Source: JAWSVE01 sp050789445
GTDB taxonomy: Bacteria > Pseudomonadota > Gammaproteobacteria > Pseudomonadales > Cellvibrionaceae
Reading direction: 5' to 3'
Length of the DNA: 64,000 nucleotides
Assembly (NCBI GenBank): GCA_050789445.1
Contig: JAILXR010000001.1
Location: 2,046,001 to 2,110,000, forward strand
Shown here: positions 27,745-37,203 of the stretch, in pieces
Layout of the letters: each line of letters begins with the position of its first letter
Position numbering within the stretch: position 1 is the first letter of the stretch
The notes under the pieces: generated by a model
Told to the model about the DNA's origin: nothing
Seen by the model: only the letters and a program-made list of their open reading frames with translations
Databases searched by the model: none
Program-made: the position numbers and the translations under genes

Positions 27745-29592
27745 CTACACATCTGAAATTTCATGAGATTTTTTTTCATCACCATATAACGACTCAATTT
27801 CAGAAGCCCGGTTATCTTGTATTGCACCAGCATTCAAAGATCCTTTGTCAGTAATTTCATGTCCATCAAGTGATGGTGGCTCAGACTGTAAACTAAGCTT
27901 TCTAATTCGACTGGCGCTACCCGTTGCCTTTGATGCGAATGCAGTTAGTTTTTCTAAAAATATTTTCTGCACTTTTTTATTCTCGACCAATTCACGCTCA
28001 GTCATTCCTTCTAACGATGAATCTAGCTGACGACAGGAATCCATATCAGGAAATACTAAAGCACTCACAAACGGACGATCTCTTCCAACAATCACAACAT
28101 CTTTTACCAACGATCCAAAGTGATCTAAAAACTGACCACGCAAAGGCCCTGCACTGACCCAAGTCCCCGTATCTAATTTAAAATCTTCTGAAATTCGACC
28201 ATCAAATCGAAAACCTTTTTGCAGATCATTTTCATCAACCAGTTTGATCGCATCACCTGTTTTAAAATACCCTTCTTCATCAAATGCTTTTTCTGTTAAC
28301 TCGGGTTGACGCCAATAGCCAGGAGAAACACTATCACCACGAAAACGAATTTCTGTTTTCGTTCCAGTTTTTACTAGTTTGGCTTCAACACCTGCTACCG
28401 GCAAACCCAGCCAACCAGCGAAACCATTATCGCCCGTCGTAAATAAGGCAGAAGGCGCAGTCTCAGTACAACCCAAGCCCGTCACGATCATAATTCTTTC
28501 ACCACACGTTTCTATCGCCAACTCCTCTAAGGCATCCCATACAGGCTGAGACAATCCTGCTCCGGCGTAAAACAATATTTTTACCTGGCTAAAAAACTTT
28601 TCCCGCAATTGCTTATCTTTTCGTAAATGTTTAACTAATTCGTCAAAGCCCTTTGGCACATTATAAAAAGCAGTAGGTGCAATTTCTTTTAAATTGCGAA
28701 TACTTTTTTTAAATCCATTCGGCGTTGGTTTTCCGTCATCAATATAAAGAGTTCCTCCGTTATACAAGACAATACCAAAATTGTGATTTCCACCGAACGT
28801 ATGATTCCAAGGAAGCCAATCTACAAGTACAGGGGATGGTTCAGCCAATGACGGTAACGCCTGCAAAATCATTTGTTGATTTGCAGCCAGCATGCGATGC
28901 GTATTCACAACGGCTTTTGGCATTCCAGTAGAGCCTGAGGAAAATAAAAATTTTGCTGGATCATCTGCTTTGATGGCGTCATATCGTTTAGCAACTTCAT
29001 CGTTATCTTCACTATTTTCGATTAACGATTCCAATAAATCACTAGAGCGAGAACTCAAGGGTGACCAGCTCACTAAAACTTCAACAGATTCATCAACCAC
29101 TGATGTGATTGCATTTTCATAAAGCGATCCATTGTCGACATAAATCAATCCAGGCGTAATTAAATCCAGACAATGTTTTAGCTTAGAAAAATCCTTCGAT
29201 ATCAATGCATATTGCGGGCTAATCGCCGCATAAGGGATACCAATATACATAGCCGCCAGACCAAGCAACGCATGATCTATGCTATTCCCTGACAGTATGG
29301 CAATTGGTTTATCAACACTGAGGTTTTTCTTGGACAAACCAGAAGCAATTTTCTTTATTTTTGTCCAAGTTTGTTCATAAGTAATTTCGTTCCACGAATC
29401 GTTTTTACTTTTATAACGCTCCGCTAAAAATATTTTATCGGGTTTTTCATTCGCCCAATATTCCAATTTTTCCAAAATTGTTTTTGGATACGAATGTAAT
29501 GCTTCACAGGCATTCACAACCACATCACCGTTATCAAGTTCGACTTGTGCTGCGACCATATTTCCCATTTTTATTTTACGGACAGAAGACAC
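27745..29592 (-). CDS. fcs: feruloyl-CoA synthetase
   Basis: An ANL-superfamily acyl-CoA ligase of 615 residues, the size of feruloyl-CoA synthases. The AMP-binding P-loop-like motif FLFSSGSTGMPKAVVNTHRM lies near residues 210-230, with the A5-type GLGCTETAPSALF and the A7/A8 region YFKTGDAIKL...FDGRISEDFKLDTGTWVS. The aromatic-pocket stretch LVDWLPWNHTFGGNHNFG is characteristic of this group. Translation appears to start at GTG 29592, preceded by GAGG. Neighbours are the TonB receptor and a MarR regulator. p-Coumarate and caffeate are likely further substrates. No ech/vdh genes accompany it. Confidence 0.85.
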   Translation of the reverse strand: MSSVRKIKMGNMVAAQVELDNGDVVVNACEALHSYPKTILEKLEYWANEKPDKIFLAERYKSKNDSWNEITYEQTWTKIKKIASGLSKKNLSVDKPIAILSGNSIDHALLGLAAMYIGIPYAAISPQYALISKDFSKLKHCLDLITPGLIYVDNGSLYENAITSVVDESVEVLVSWSPLSSRSSDLLESLIENSEDNDEVAKRYDAIKADDPAKFLFSSGSTGMPKAVVNTHRMLAANQQMILQALPSLAEPSPVLVDWLPWNHTFGGNHNFGIVLYNGGTLYIDDGKPTPNGFKKSIRNLKEIAPTAFYNVPKGFDELVKHLRKDKQLREKFFSQVKILFYAGAGLSQPVWDALEELAIETCGERIMIVTGLGCTETAPSALFTTGDNGFAGWLGLPVAGVEAKLVKTGTKTEIRFRGDSVSPGYWRQPELTEKAFDEEGYFKTGDAIKLVDENDLQKGFRFDGRISEDFKLDTGTWVSAGPLRGQFLDHFGSLVKDVVIVGRDRPFVSALVFPDMDSCRQLDSSLEGMTERELVENKKVQKIFLEKLTAFASKATGSASRIRKLSLQSEPPSLDGHEITDKGSLNAGAIQDNRASEIESLYGDEKKSHEISDV

Positions 29593-29677
29593 TACTTACC
29601 TCGCTATACTCTTACAAATACGTTACATCAGGCGTTAGATTTCTAGATTTAAAACAACACAATATTTATATTTTGAC

Positions 29678-29712
29678 AAAAAAAACGGTGGACCCCACTC
29701 ATAGGCCCACCG
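29678..29712 (-). terminator. intrinsic terminator after the TonB receptor gene
   Basis: On the minus strand a 9-bp stem CGGTGGGCC/GGTCCACCG (one G-U pair) with a 9-base loop is followed by eight Ts. It lies just past the stop of the receptor gene and before the fcs start. Confidence 0.85.
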
Positions 29713-29732
29713 CAAGGGAACGCTTTCAAACG

Positions 29733-32093
29733 TTAAAAATTATAGCTAGCTGACAAATAAGCATTTCTTGGACGCGAATAAATTACTTCGGCATATCCAG
29801 AGCTTGTTCCAAACGACGAATTACCTGCAATGACATATGCCTCATCAGTTAAGTTTTCAATACCAATAACAACTGACCAAACATCAGCTTCATGACCAAG
29901 CTTTAGCGAAGCATTAACGATGGTTTCCGCACTTGATTGAGCAACATCATCTGAATTTGCTGCGTCAAAGTATTGCTCGTCCGTGTAAGAAACATCTAAT
30001 CTTGGAGTTAGCATTAAACGACCCATTTCGAATGAATAAGCACCACCAATATTCGCAGAAATTTCTGGTGTAAACGGTAATTCATTATCCGTTCCTAACG
30101 TTGCTGTGGCACCAGGAATTGTTGATATCGATTTAATATCATCGTCGAGATAACCAAGACCACCTTCTAGAATAAACGCTTCATTAGGAGCATAAGTAAA
30201 TTCTAATTCGGCACCACGAATCGTGGATTCACCGGCATTAAACAGTAACGGAACAATGCCAACCCGATACGTTAACTGCATATCTTCATATTCAGTATTA
30301 AAGATCGCACCATTTAAACGGAAGCTATCAGTAATATCTGATTTAAAGCCCACTTCAAAACTTGTCGCTTCTTCTGAATCAAATGGGATGGGCTGAAAAT
30401 CTGCAGTAGGTGCGTTGTAACGTTGGTTGAAACCGCCACTCTTGAAACCTTGCGCATAACTAACATAACCCATCACTGAATCTGTGAATTGATACTGCAG
30501 ACTCAACGATCCCGTTGTCGCACTAAATGTTTCTGTATGTGTAGCAGGGTCAATATTTAAAGGAGGTGCAGTTGTTGGCACGGGACCAGAGACAACAAAA
30601 GGAGCTGACGCTGGATTATTCAGAGAGGGGTCAGCAATAAAAGGAGCGCCCCATGCAATTAAATCCATGCTTTTTTCTTCATCGGTATAACGAAGTCCAG
30701 CAGATAAACTTAACTGATCCGTTAAATCAAAAGTCCAATTGGTGAAGATCGCTTTATTTTCGTTGGTTAACTCTGCGTCCTGAAAATCTGCACCCACTAA
30801 ATCACCAGGTGGTAAAACTGCTGGAGGCAATGCAAACGCGACTACCAGATTGTCATGGATATCTTCTTTAAAGAAAAATAATCCAACAACACCATTGTAA
30901 CTATCGCTTTCGAACAATAACTGGAACTCTTGACTCAATTGATCCGCTTCACTTTCGTACTGCGTACTCAAAATAGTTAAAGCCGTGTTGTCAGCATCTC
31001 GTGAACCAGACCACTTCAGGCTGCGACTTGCAGTGATTGATTTAAACGCCACTAGATCATTAATATCCCAATTAAATGTCGCAGAAAGTCCAGAATTTTC
31101 AGTGGTACTTTCAGCATTCGTGGTTCCTCCATTTTTATATTCACCTAAATCCCAGGTCGCATTATTTGCGCAGCGAACATCAACGGTATCAGGAACATCA
31201 ACGCCCATTGATGCACCAGGGCATCCATTGGCAACACTGATCGCTTTCGGAAATGCTTGGCTCTGATTAATACCGGCAAACACGAAAGGTGATCCGTTTT
31301 CGTCTTCCTCTGTGTAATCAGCACGTAAAATGAAATTGACAGAATCACCGATATCGCCATGAAGAGAACCATTAAACGTATAACTATCTTCATTACCTAA
31401 ATCGACACCGTCATAAACACGCTCGACATAACCATCACGCTGTCTTGCTCCTAATGAAATTCGAGCTGCAAGCGAATCACCCATCGGCAAATCTAAAGCA
31501 CCGAAAAATTCAAATAAGCTATCGTCACCGATGCCTAGCTTCACCTCACCACCAAACTCATCACCCGGAGCGGTTGTTGTTAATAAGACCGCACCACCAA
31601 TCGTGTTACGTCCGAATAAAGTACCTTGAGGACCACGTAATACTTGAACATTGCCGATGTCTCTAAAATCCATGACACCACCGACTGAACGTCCCATATA
31701 AACATCATCAATATAAAGTCCGACACCAGGATCAATACCACCTGAAGAATCTGATTGGCCAATACCGCGAATAAATACTTGTGCTGCTGAATTGTTTCCA
31801 GAAAGAGGGCTATAACTTTTAAATTGTAGGTTGGGTGTCACTCGACTTAAATCTTCGGTGCCAACAATCATTCGTCGGTCCATTGCTTCAGAGGTAAATG
31901 CAGAGACAGCGACAGGTGTTTCCTGCAAATTTTCACTGACCTTCCGAGCCGTAACGACAATTTCTTCTAAAAAACTAACACCTTCAGATTGGGCTAGGGA
32001 GTAATTAGATGTGCACATCACTGAAAAGATGGAGCTAGCGAGAATCGCGCTCTTTTTCAGCTTAAACCGTTTAATCCTTTTTGAACTAATCAT
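29733..32093 (-). CDS. TonB-dependent outer membrane receptor
   Basis: A 786-residue outer-membrane transporter. A signal peptide (1-34, ending SLAQ) precedes a TonB box-like EEIVVTARK. The plug domain (about 55-165) contains VFIRGIGQ, GLYIDDVYMGR and the conserved VLRGPQGTLFGRNTIGGAVLLTT. A 22-strand barrel follows and ends with an aromatic C-terminus (LSASYNF). It belongs to the iron-complex receptor-like group often used by marine bacteria for organic substrates. Between fcs and the MarR gene it may import lignin-derived oligomers or aromatic esters (inference). GGAG precedes the ATG. Confidence 0.9.
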   Translation of the reverse strand: MISSKRIKRFKLKKSAILASSIFSVMCTSNYSLAQSEGVSFLEEIVVTARKVSENLQETPVAVSAFTSEAMDRRMIVGTEDLSRVTPNLQFKSYSPLSGNNSAAQVFIRGIGQSDSSGGIDPGVGLYIDDVYMGRSVGGVMDFRDIGNVQVLRGPQGTLFGRNTIGGAVLLTTTAPGDEFGGEVKLGIGDDSLFEFFGALDLPMGDSLAARISLGARQRDGYVERVYDGVDLGNEDSYTFNGSLHGDIGDSVNFILRADYTEEDENGSPFVFAGINQSQAFPKAISVANGCPGASMGVDVPDTVDVRCANNATWDLGEYKNGGTTNAESTTENSGLSATFNWDINDLVAFKSITASRSLKWSGSRDADNTALTILSTQYESEADQLSQEFQLLFESDSYNGVVGLFFFKEDIHDNLVVAFALPPAVLPPGDLVGADFQDAELTNENKAIFTNWTFDLTDQLSLSAGLRYTDEEKSMDLIAWGAPFIADPSLNNPASAPFVVSGPVPTTAPPLNIDPATHTETFSATTGSLSLQYQFTDSVMGYVSYAQGFKSGGFNQRYNAPTADFQPIPFDSEEATSFEVGFKSDITDSFRLNGAIFNTEYEDMQLTYRVGIVPLLFNAGESTIRGAELEFTYAPNEAFILEGGLGYLDDDIKSISTIPGATATLGTDNELPFTPEISANIGGAYSFEMGRLMLTPRLDVSYTDEQYFDAANSDDVAQSSAETIVNASLKLGHEADVWSVVIGIENLTDEAYVIAGNSSFGTSSGYAEVIYSRPRNAYLSASYNF

Positions 32094-32470
32094 TATTTTT
32101 CTCCAGCGGGTTGTTTTAATGTTTCTTATTCGTATGTCTTACATATTTTATAATTTGATGAAAAACCAACTATTATTGAAACCTCGATACGAACAACTTC
32201 AATAATTATCATGGCTACCTCTTTCAGGTAGATGAATCTGAAATTGATTAACTCAAACTTAAAAAAAGACTTATTATTTTTATGTAATTGCTTGGTAAGT
32301 TTTAAAAGTAAGATGTATATCCGATTAGTCATCACGCATTACAACGTAGCGGCAAAAATTGCTACTAGGCAGGGATATACAGGGTGGAAACTACAGTAAT
32401 GATAGCTGCAGTAAAAATTGATTTATTGCAGTCATCATTCAATTATGTTGAAGGGGTTTCGCGCCAAAAA
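32094..32470. promoter_or_regulatory. upstream region of the TonB receptor with inverted repeat
   Basis: A 377-bp AT-rich gap between the receptor gene and the upstream marR, both leftward. It contains a 9-bp inverted repeat, ATTATTGAA at 32172-32180 and TTCAATAAT at 32198-32206, with a 17-base spacer, about 80-115 bp before the receptor start. It could be an operator for the adjacent MarR protein. No ORF is credible here. Confidence 0.4.
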
Positions 32471-32947
32471 CTATGGCTGAGGAGAGCGTAACTGGCCTAT
32501 TAATGAGACTAATAAGCTGGCATCTTTCGCTGAAAATGTGTCTAAAAAATTCTTATCATGGGCCTTCACTTTTGACTCAACGACCTTAAATTCTTTTTGG
32601 CCTCGAGATGATAAATAGAGTGCCTGCATTCGCTTGTCATGAGGGCTCTGTCTTCGCTCAATCAAACCAGCCAACTGCAACTTATCGACAATCGCCATTG
32701 TCGAAGCTCTATCCATTCTTAATGCTTCGCCAATCGCAACCTGAGGCAAACCCTCATTGGATGCAACTAGAGCAAATACACTATATTGCACTGGAGTCAT
32801 CCCCACATTCTGTGCAAATTGGCGATTTAAAATACGATCCGCCATGCGAACCTGATACCCCAGTTTACTTTCCAACACTGACATATCCACATCAACAACT
32901 GCCGATTCACGTTTTTTTTGAATTACCGAACCCATTTTCTTACTCAC
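32471..32947 (-). CDS. MarR-family regulator
   Basis: A 158-residue winged-helix repressor. The DNA-binding domain covers about 50-120, with PQVAIGEALRMDRASTMAIVDKLQLAGLIERRQSPHDKRMQALYLSSRGQ, including the wing Asp-Lys-Arg. A GTG (32947) is followed four codons later by an ATG (32935); either may be the start. MarR proteins beside hydroxycinnamate genes (FerR, CouR, HcaR) respond to the CoA thioester, and the location between fcs/receptor and the beta-oxidation genes suggests the same here (inference). Confidence 0.85.
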   Translation of the reverse strand: MSKKMGSVIQKKRESAVVDVDMSVLESKLGYQVRMADRILNRQFAQNVGMTPVQYSVFALVASNEGLPQVAIGEALRMDRASTMAIVDKLQLAGLIERRQSPHDKRMQALYLSSRGQKEFKVVESKVKAHDKNFLDTFSAKDASLLVSLIGQLRSPQP

Positions 32948-33044
32948 TTAAACAAAGAATCCCTAACTATAACGTCATATTCCACACATTTGTCCTTAAA
33001 TGCCACTTTGCAAAGTTACACGTAATTGTTAAAGCTGTATAGAA

Positions 33045-33072
33045 GTGTGCTCTAGAGCTTACTAGAGCACAC
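33045..33072. promoter_or_regulatory. perfect 11-bp inverted repeat upstream of marR
   Basis: GTGTGCTCTAG at 33045-33055 and CTAGAGCACAC at 33062-33072, six-base loop. It lies between the stop of the hydratase/dehydrogenase gene and the marR start, about 100 bp before the latter. No T-run follows on either strand, so it is more like an operator or a factor-dependent terminator than an intrinsic one. Confidence 0.55.
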
Positions 33073-33096
33073 AGTGGCTTACGGTTAATTTATCAT

Positions 33097-35220
33097 TTAA
33101 GTGCGATTTTTTTCCCACTCAACTAAGCTTTTTCCTTCTTTCGCTAACTTCACCAACAAATCGGCTGGCTGCCAATGAGTATCACCAAATTGTTTTTGGA
33201 ACTTCATTATCCCATCGTAGACAGCCTTCAATCCGATAGTGTCAGCATAATATAGCGGCCCACCTCGGTATCGTGGGAAACCATATCCAGCACCCCAAAC
33301 GACATCGATATCGCTAGCCCTAATTGCTACACCTTCTTCTAAAATTTTTATGCCATCATTAATCATTGCAAAAATACAACGCTCAATGATTTCTTGTTCA
33401 GTGTGATCATTTCGCTGGGTAATACCCAATGCTTCTCCACGCTTTTTCAAAAGCTCCAACGCAACGGGGTCATCATATCGCTGTCTATCACCAGGCTTAT
33501 ACGTATAAAAACCTTTCCCATTTTTTTGTCCCATTCGCCCATCATCATAAATAGCTTGCGATGCTTGGTAATAGGCTGGATCTGGCGGGAACTGATGAGC
33601 ATTCGCTTTATGAACATTCACACCGACATCAACACCTGCCATATCGAATACAGCTAAAATTCCCATCGCCATCCCAAAAGATTGCAAAGCATCGTCAACT
33701 TTTCTTGGCGTTGCACCTTCTAGCGCCATGAATTCAGCTTCACGCGCATAACCTTCCATCATGCGGTTGCCGATAAAACCATAACAAACTTTTGCAAGAA
33801 CGGGAGTTTTCCGTAATTGCTTCGCCAAACCCAAAGCCGTTTTAATCACGGAATCAGACGTAGTATCTGTTCTAACCACTTCGAGTAACGGCATAACATT
33901 CGCTGGACTGAAAAAATGTAGGCCAATGACATTTTCAGGATGATCAGTGACTGTTGCGATTTCATTAATGTCTAAGGTTGAAGTATTTGTCGCTAAGATT
34001 GCATCTTTTTTCGCAACACGACTTAACGTAGAAAAAATATCTTTCTTAAGAGACATATCTTCAAACACAGCTTCGATAACAACATCTGCATCTTTCGCAG
34101 CTTCTAGTCCAACGGCTCCGCTGATCAATGAGAGTGTTTTTTGTTTTTTCTCTTCCGTCATGCGCCCACGTTTAACGCGAGAACCATAATCAGCATCGAT
34201 TCGCGCTAGACCTTTATCAACACCTTCTTGATTGATATCAATTAACAATGCAGGGATTCCAGCATTAGCAAAACACATGGCAATACCGCCACCCATTGTG
34301 CCCGCTCCAATAATGGCTGCACTTTTAATATCTTTTGCTTCTACGTCTGAGGAGATGCCAGGAATTTTAGTTGTTTCTCGTTCAGCAAAGAACAAATGAA
34401 TCGCGCCTTTACTTTCAATGGTTTCTTTTGCTCCATTGACCAATTCAGTTTCGTAAAGTAAACCGTCTTGGAAATGTTTTTCGACACTGGCTTTAACGGC
34501 CTTGATCGCAGTTAAAGCAGCTTCTCTACCTGGATACAATTTTTTAGCCAGCGCATCATACTTTACAAAAACTTCCGCAGTGGCTGATGATGCATCAACA
34601 CTTTTTTCAGAAGTCCGACGAGGTCCAGCATTGTTTTTTATTAAATCATTTAAATATTTTTCTGCCGCAGATTGTAATTCAGAGAAATCTTTATGCTCTA
34701 TGACCTCATCAATAAAACCCGCTTCTTTGCCTGCTTCTGCATCAACGGGTCTCGCACCTACAATCATTTCTAAACTCTTATCGACACCGATAAGTCGTGG
34801 CATACGTTGTGTGCCACCAGCACCAGGAATAATACCTAAAGTAACTTCCGGAAAACCAAAACGAGCTGAATTCGAAGCCAAACGGTAATGACAAGCTAAT
34901 GCGATTTCTAAACCACCGCCCATGACAGTGCCATGCATTGCAGTAACGACAGGCACATTTAAATTTTCTATTCTTGCAAACAGCTCACGATAATCAGCTT
35001 CTTTTGGGGGACCATTAAATTCGTTTATGTCGGCACCAGAAAAATACGTCTTTCCTGCACACATTAACAATACACCTTTCAAACCATTTTCTTTTTCAAT
35101 CTTATCAACGGTTTCATTTAAGCCGTCACGTACCGCTGCCGTAATTGTATTTACAGGCGGATTATTTACTACTATTAGTGCAATACCATTTTCAATTTTT
35201 AGATCAATGACTTCTGACAT
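33097..35220 (-). CDS. fused enoyl-CoA hydratase/3-hydroxyacyl-CoA dehydrogenase
   Basis: A 707-residue bifunctional beta-oxidation enzyme of the FadJ/peroxisomal multifunctional type. The N-terminal crotonase domain (1-190) has the oxyanion segment GTVMGGGLEIALACHY and FPEVTLGIIPGAGGTQR with both catalytic Glu positions. The NAD-binding domain starts at about 300 (AAIIGAGTMGGGIAMCFANAG), and the C-terminal dehydrogenase domains include LHFFSPANVMPLLEVV and CYGFIGNRM. GAGG precedes the ATG. It lies 99 bp after a thiolase-like gene. With Fcs it could hydrate and oxidise the side chain of feruloyl- or coumaroyl-CoA, although a general fatty-acid role is equally possible. Confidence 0.88.
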   Translation of the reverse strand: MSEVIDLKIENGIALIVVNNPPVNTITAAVRDGLNETVDKIEKENGLKGVLLMCAGKTYFSGADINEFNGPPKEADYRELFARIENLNVPVVTAMHGTVMGGGLEIALACHYRLASNSARFGFPEVTLGIIPGAGGTQRMPRLIGVDKSLEMIVGARPVDAEAGKEAGFIDEVIEHKDFSELQSAAEKYLNDLIKNNAGPRRTSEKSVDASSATAEVFVKYDALAKKLYPGREAALTAIKAVKASVEKHFQDGLLYETELVNGAKETIESKGAIHLFFAERETTKIPGISSDVEAKDIKSAAIIGAGTMGGGIAMCFANAGIPALLIDINQEGVDKGLARIDADYGSRVKRGRMTEEKKQKTLSLISGAVGLEAAKDADVVIEAVFEDMSLKKDIFSTLSRVAKKDAILATNTSTLDINEIATVTDHPENVIGLHFFSPANVMPLLEVVRTDTTSDSVIKTALGLAKQLRKTPVLAKVCYGFIGNRMMEGYAREAEFMALEGATPRKVDDALQSFGMAMGILAVFDMAGVDVGVNVHKANAHQFPPDPAYYQASQAIYDDGRMGQKNGKGFYTYKPGDRQRYDDPVALELLKKRGEALGITQRNDHTEQEIIERCIFAMINDGIKILEEGVAIRASDIDVVWGAGYGFPRYRGGPLYYADTIGLKAVYDGIMKFQKQFGDTHWQPADLLVKLAKEGKSLVEWEKNRT

Positions 35221-35319
35221 GCTTAGCCTCGTTAATTTTTTAACATTTCGTTAATACGAATTTTTATTCGCATTAATATTCGTTTTTTAGTTTATCTATT
35301 TAGCTTACCTATCCGGCTT

Positions 35320-36480
35320 CTACAACGTTTCTTCCGTACCAAAAATCGCTGTCACTTCACTAGAAAGATGGCCACCATTACCGTTACATAATGCAATTTT
35401 TGGATCTTTCACTTGTCGATCACCGGCATCACCGCGAAGTTGCTCAATACATTCGGCAATCAACATAAGCCCATACATGCCGGGATGAACACAACTCAAA
35501 CCACCGCCGTTTGTGTTAACGGGCAAACTACCACCCGGTGCAATATTTCCATTCGCCACAAAACTTCCGCCTTCTCCTTTTTCGCAGAAACCTAAGTCCT
35601 CCAAAAACAACAGCGTATTAATTGTAAAGGCGTCATAAACTTCAACGACATCGACATCTTTACTGGTGACACCAGCCATTTCATAGGCTCTTTGTCCTGC
35701 TTCTACAGCAGCAGTCGTTGTTAAATTGGGCATTTGCGCTATGGATGCGTGAGTCGTGTGTACTCCCACCCCCAATAGGTAGACTGCCTTTTTAGACATT
35801 CTTTTAGCGCGCTCGGCGCTAACCAAAACAACTGCCGCTCCCGCATCTGCAATCAAACAACAATCTAATGCTGACAATGGATCACAAATCATTTTTGATT
35901 CCATGACGTCATCAATCGTTAATGGCGTTCTGCGCATTGCTCTTGGATTTAATTGCGCCCACTGCCTTGCAGCAACAGCAATTTCTGCCAAGTCTTCGCG
36001 CTTAGTTCCGAATTCATGCATGTGTCTAGCAGCTGCTAATGCATAGGCATTCATCGGCGCTCTCGGTTTGTATTCATCAGAATATTTAAAGTGCTCGCGA
36101 GGTGCATCAATAATGCCCTGTTGTTTTAATTTGCTGCGGGTATTACTGCCCATTGCAATTAAAGCCACTTCACAAACACCAGAGCTAATCGCCATGGCTG
36201 CGTGTTGTAACTGGCTGACAAAAACAGAGCCTCCAATATTAGAATCGTCCATCACCTTCGGATGAATTCCCAAATATTCTGCTAAATGAAGACAAGGAAA
36301 TGTTTCAGGGAAGTTAGACGTAAACAAGCCATCCACTTCATTTTTATTGATGCCTGCATCCGCTAATGCAATAAAAGCCGCTTCGGCTAAATTTTCTCGT
36401 GCACTTCTTCCCGGAAGATCACCAAATTTTGTTAAACCAACACCTACTGCTGCAATTGAACCTCTCAATGGATGACTCAT
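35320..36480 (-). CDS. thiolase-like protein of the Ltp/DUF35-partner type
   Basis: A 386-residue thiolase-fold protein of the SCP2/Ltp branch. In my alignment by eye, the position of the acyl-accepting Cys is Gly84 (NIGGSVFVSQLQHAAMAI), so the usual thiolysis nucleophile is missing. The later His segment (NTNGGGLSCVHPGMYG) and the Cys loop (ALCNGNGGHLSS) remain. Relatives paired with DUF35 proteins include steroid side-chain aldolases (Ltp2-ChsH2) and BbsB-BbsA. Its ATG directly follows the stop of the DUF35 gene. It may cleave a CoA-thioester side chain by retro-aldol or thiolytic chemistry; which is open. Confidence 0.82.
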   Translation of the reverse strand: MSHPLRGSIAAVGVGLTKFGDLPGRSARENLAEAAFIALADAGINKNEVDGLFTSNFPETFPCLHLAEYLGIHPKVMDDSNIGGSVFVSQLQHAAMAISSGVCEVALIAMGSNTRSKLKQQGIIDAPREHFKYSDEYKPRAPMNAYALAAARHMHEFGTKREDLAEIAVAARQWAQLNPRAMRRTPLTIDDVMESKMICDPLSALDCCLIADAGAAVVLVSAERAKRMSKKAVYLLGVGVHTTHASIAQMPNLTTTAAVEAGQRAYEMAGVTSKDVDVVEVYDAFTINTLLFLEDLGFCEKGEGGSFVANGNIAPGGSLPVNTNGGGLSCVHPGMYGLMLIAECIEQLRGDAGDRQVKDPKIALCNGNGGHLSSEVTAIFGTEETL

Positions 36481-36870
36481 TTATTTGTCCTCCAATGGTC
36501 TAAATAACACTACAATTTCACCTTCAATCTCACCGATAAAAGATATAACTTCCATTCCAATTTTCACTTCACTCGGAGCAATGTTGACCACTCGAGTCAT
36601 CATTCGCGGCCCCTCTTCCAAGTCGACTAAAGAAATATTGTAATCGCCATCTTTTCCGCCACGAGGGACAGATGTTGAATATACTTTTCCTCTTCCTGAA
36701 GGCGTGACCCAAACCACTTCATTCGAGCCACAATGAGGACAAATAATTCGCGGATAAAAAATATGTTTATCGCAAGACTGACAGCACTGAATTTTGAATT
36801 CGCCAGCTGATAAAAATTCAGCGAAATCTGCATCAGGCCCAGTTTCGGGTAGCGTTGATAATTGAGACAT
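36481..36870 (-). CDS. DUF35 OB-fold/zinc-ribbon partner protein
   Basis: A 129-residue protein with an N-terminal rubredoxin-like zinc ribbon (C30, C33, C44, C47) and a C-terminal OB fold (about 55-125, GRGKVYSTSVPRGGKDGDYNISLVDLEEG). Such ChsH2/BbsA-like proteins form complexes with thiolase-like partners and bind the CoA part. The stop codon abuts the ATG of the thiolase-like gene, indicating one complex made in fixed ratio. It appears to be the first gene of this leftward unit. Confidence 0.85.
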   Translation of the reverse strand: MSQLSTLPETGPDADFAEFLSAGEFKIQCCQSCDKHIFYPRIICPHCGSNEVVWVTPSGRGKVYSTSVPRGGKDGDYNISLVDLEEGPRMMTRVVNIAPSEVKIGMEVISFIGEIEGEIVVLFRPLEDK

Positions 36871-37203
36871 AATCAGAATCTTTTTTAGGGTGGACGGAAT
36901 ATGGATTTACTATGAAGACAAGCGAGCCATATTTTGTTTGTATGTTTGACATACTAAAATAAACCTTCTGCGTTAGTCAAACAACAACTCGATTAGTCAG
37001 TGTAAAGCTGACGAGGGCAATCACTCAGCTCACTACTAGACTGTCCCTTAAAGCACAACTTTCAATAAAACAGTGTGTTTATGCAAAAAATAATATGAAT
37101 ATAATTCACCGCTCCAAAATCTAACTATGTTTATCACGTGCATAAAAAAACCGCCTAAGATTTCCTTTAGGCGGTTTTTCAATGTCTAAGTACGCTAAAA
37201 GGC
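36871..37203. other. intergenic region
   Basis: It contains the promoter side of the DUF35-thiolase unit and, at its right end, the terminator of the next leftward gene. Nothing else was recognised. Confidence 0.4.
37146..37179 (-). terminator. intrinsic terminator of the YidB-like gene
   Basis: A perfect 13-bp stem AAAAACCGCCTAA (37146-37158) with TTAGGCGGTTTTT (37167-37179) and an 8-base loop. On the minus strand it ends in seven Ts, 24 bp after the stop codon. Confidence 0.92.

Noticed and set aside
33097..35220. Naming the fused hydratase/dehydrogenase fadJ
   Set aside because: Domain order fits, but context points to aromatic side chains as much as to fatty acids, so no symbol was given.
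14010..36870. Catabolic island as a recent mobile element
   Set aside because: No integrase, transposase, flanking repeats or att-like tRNA end were found, and base composition looks like the neighbours.
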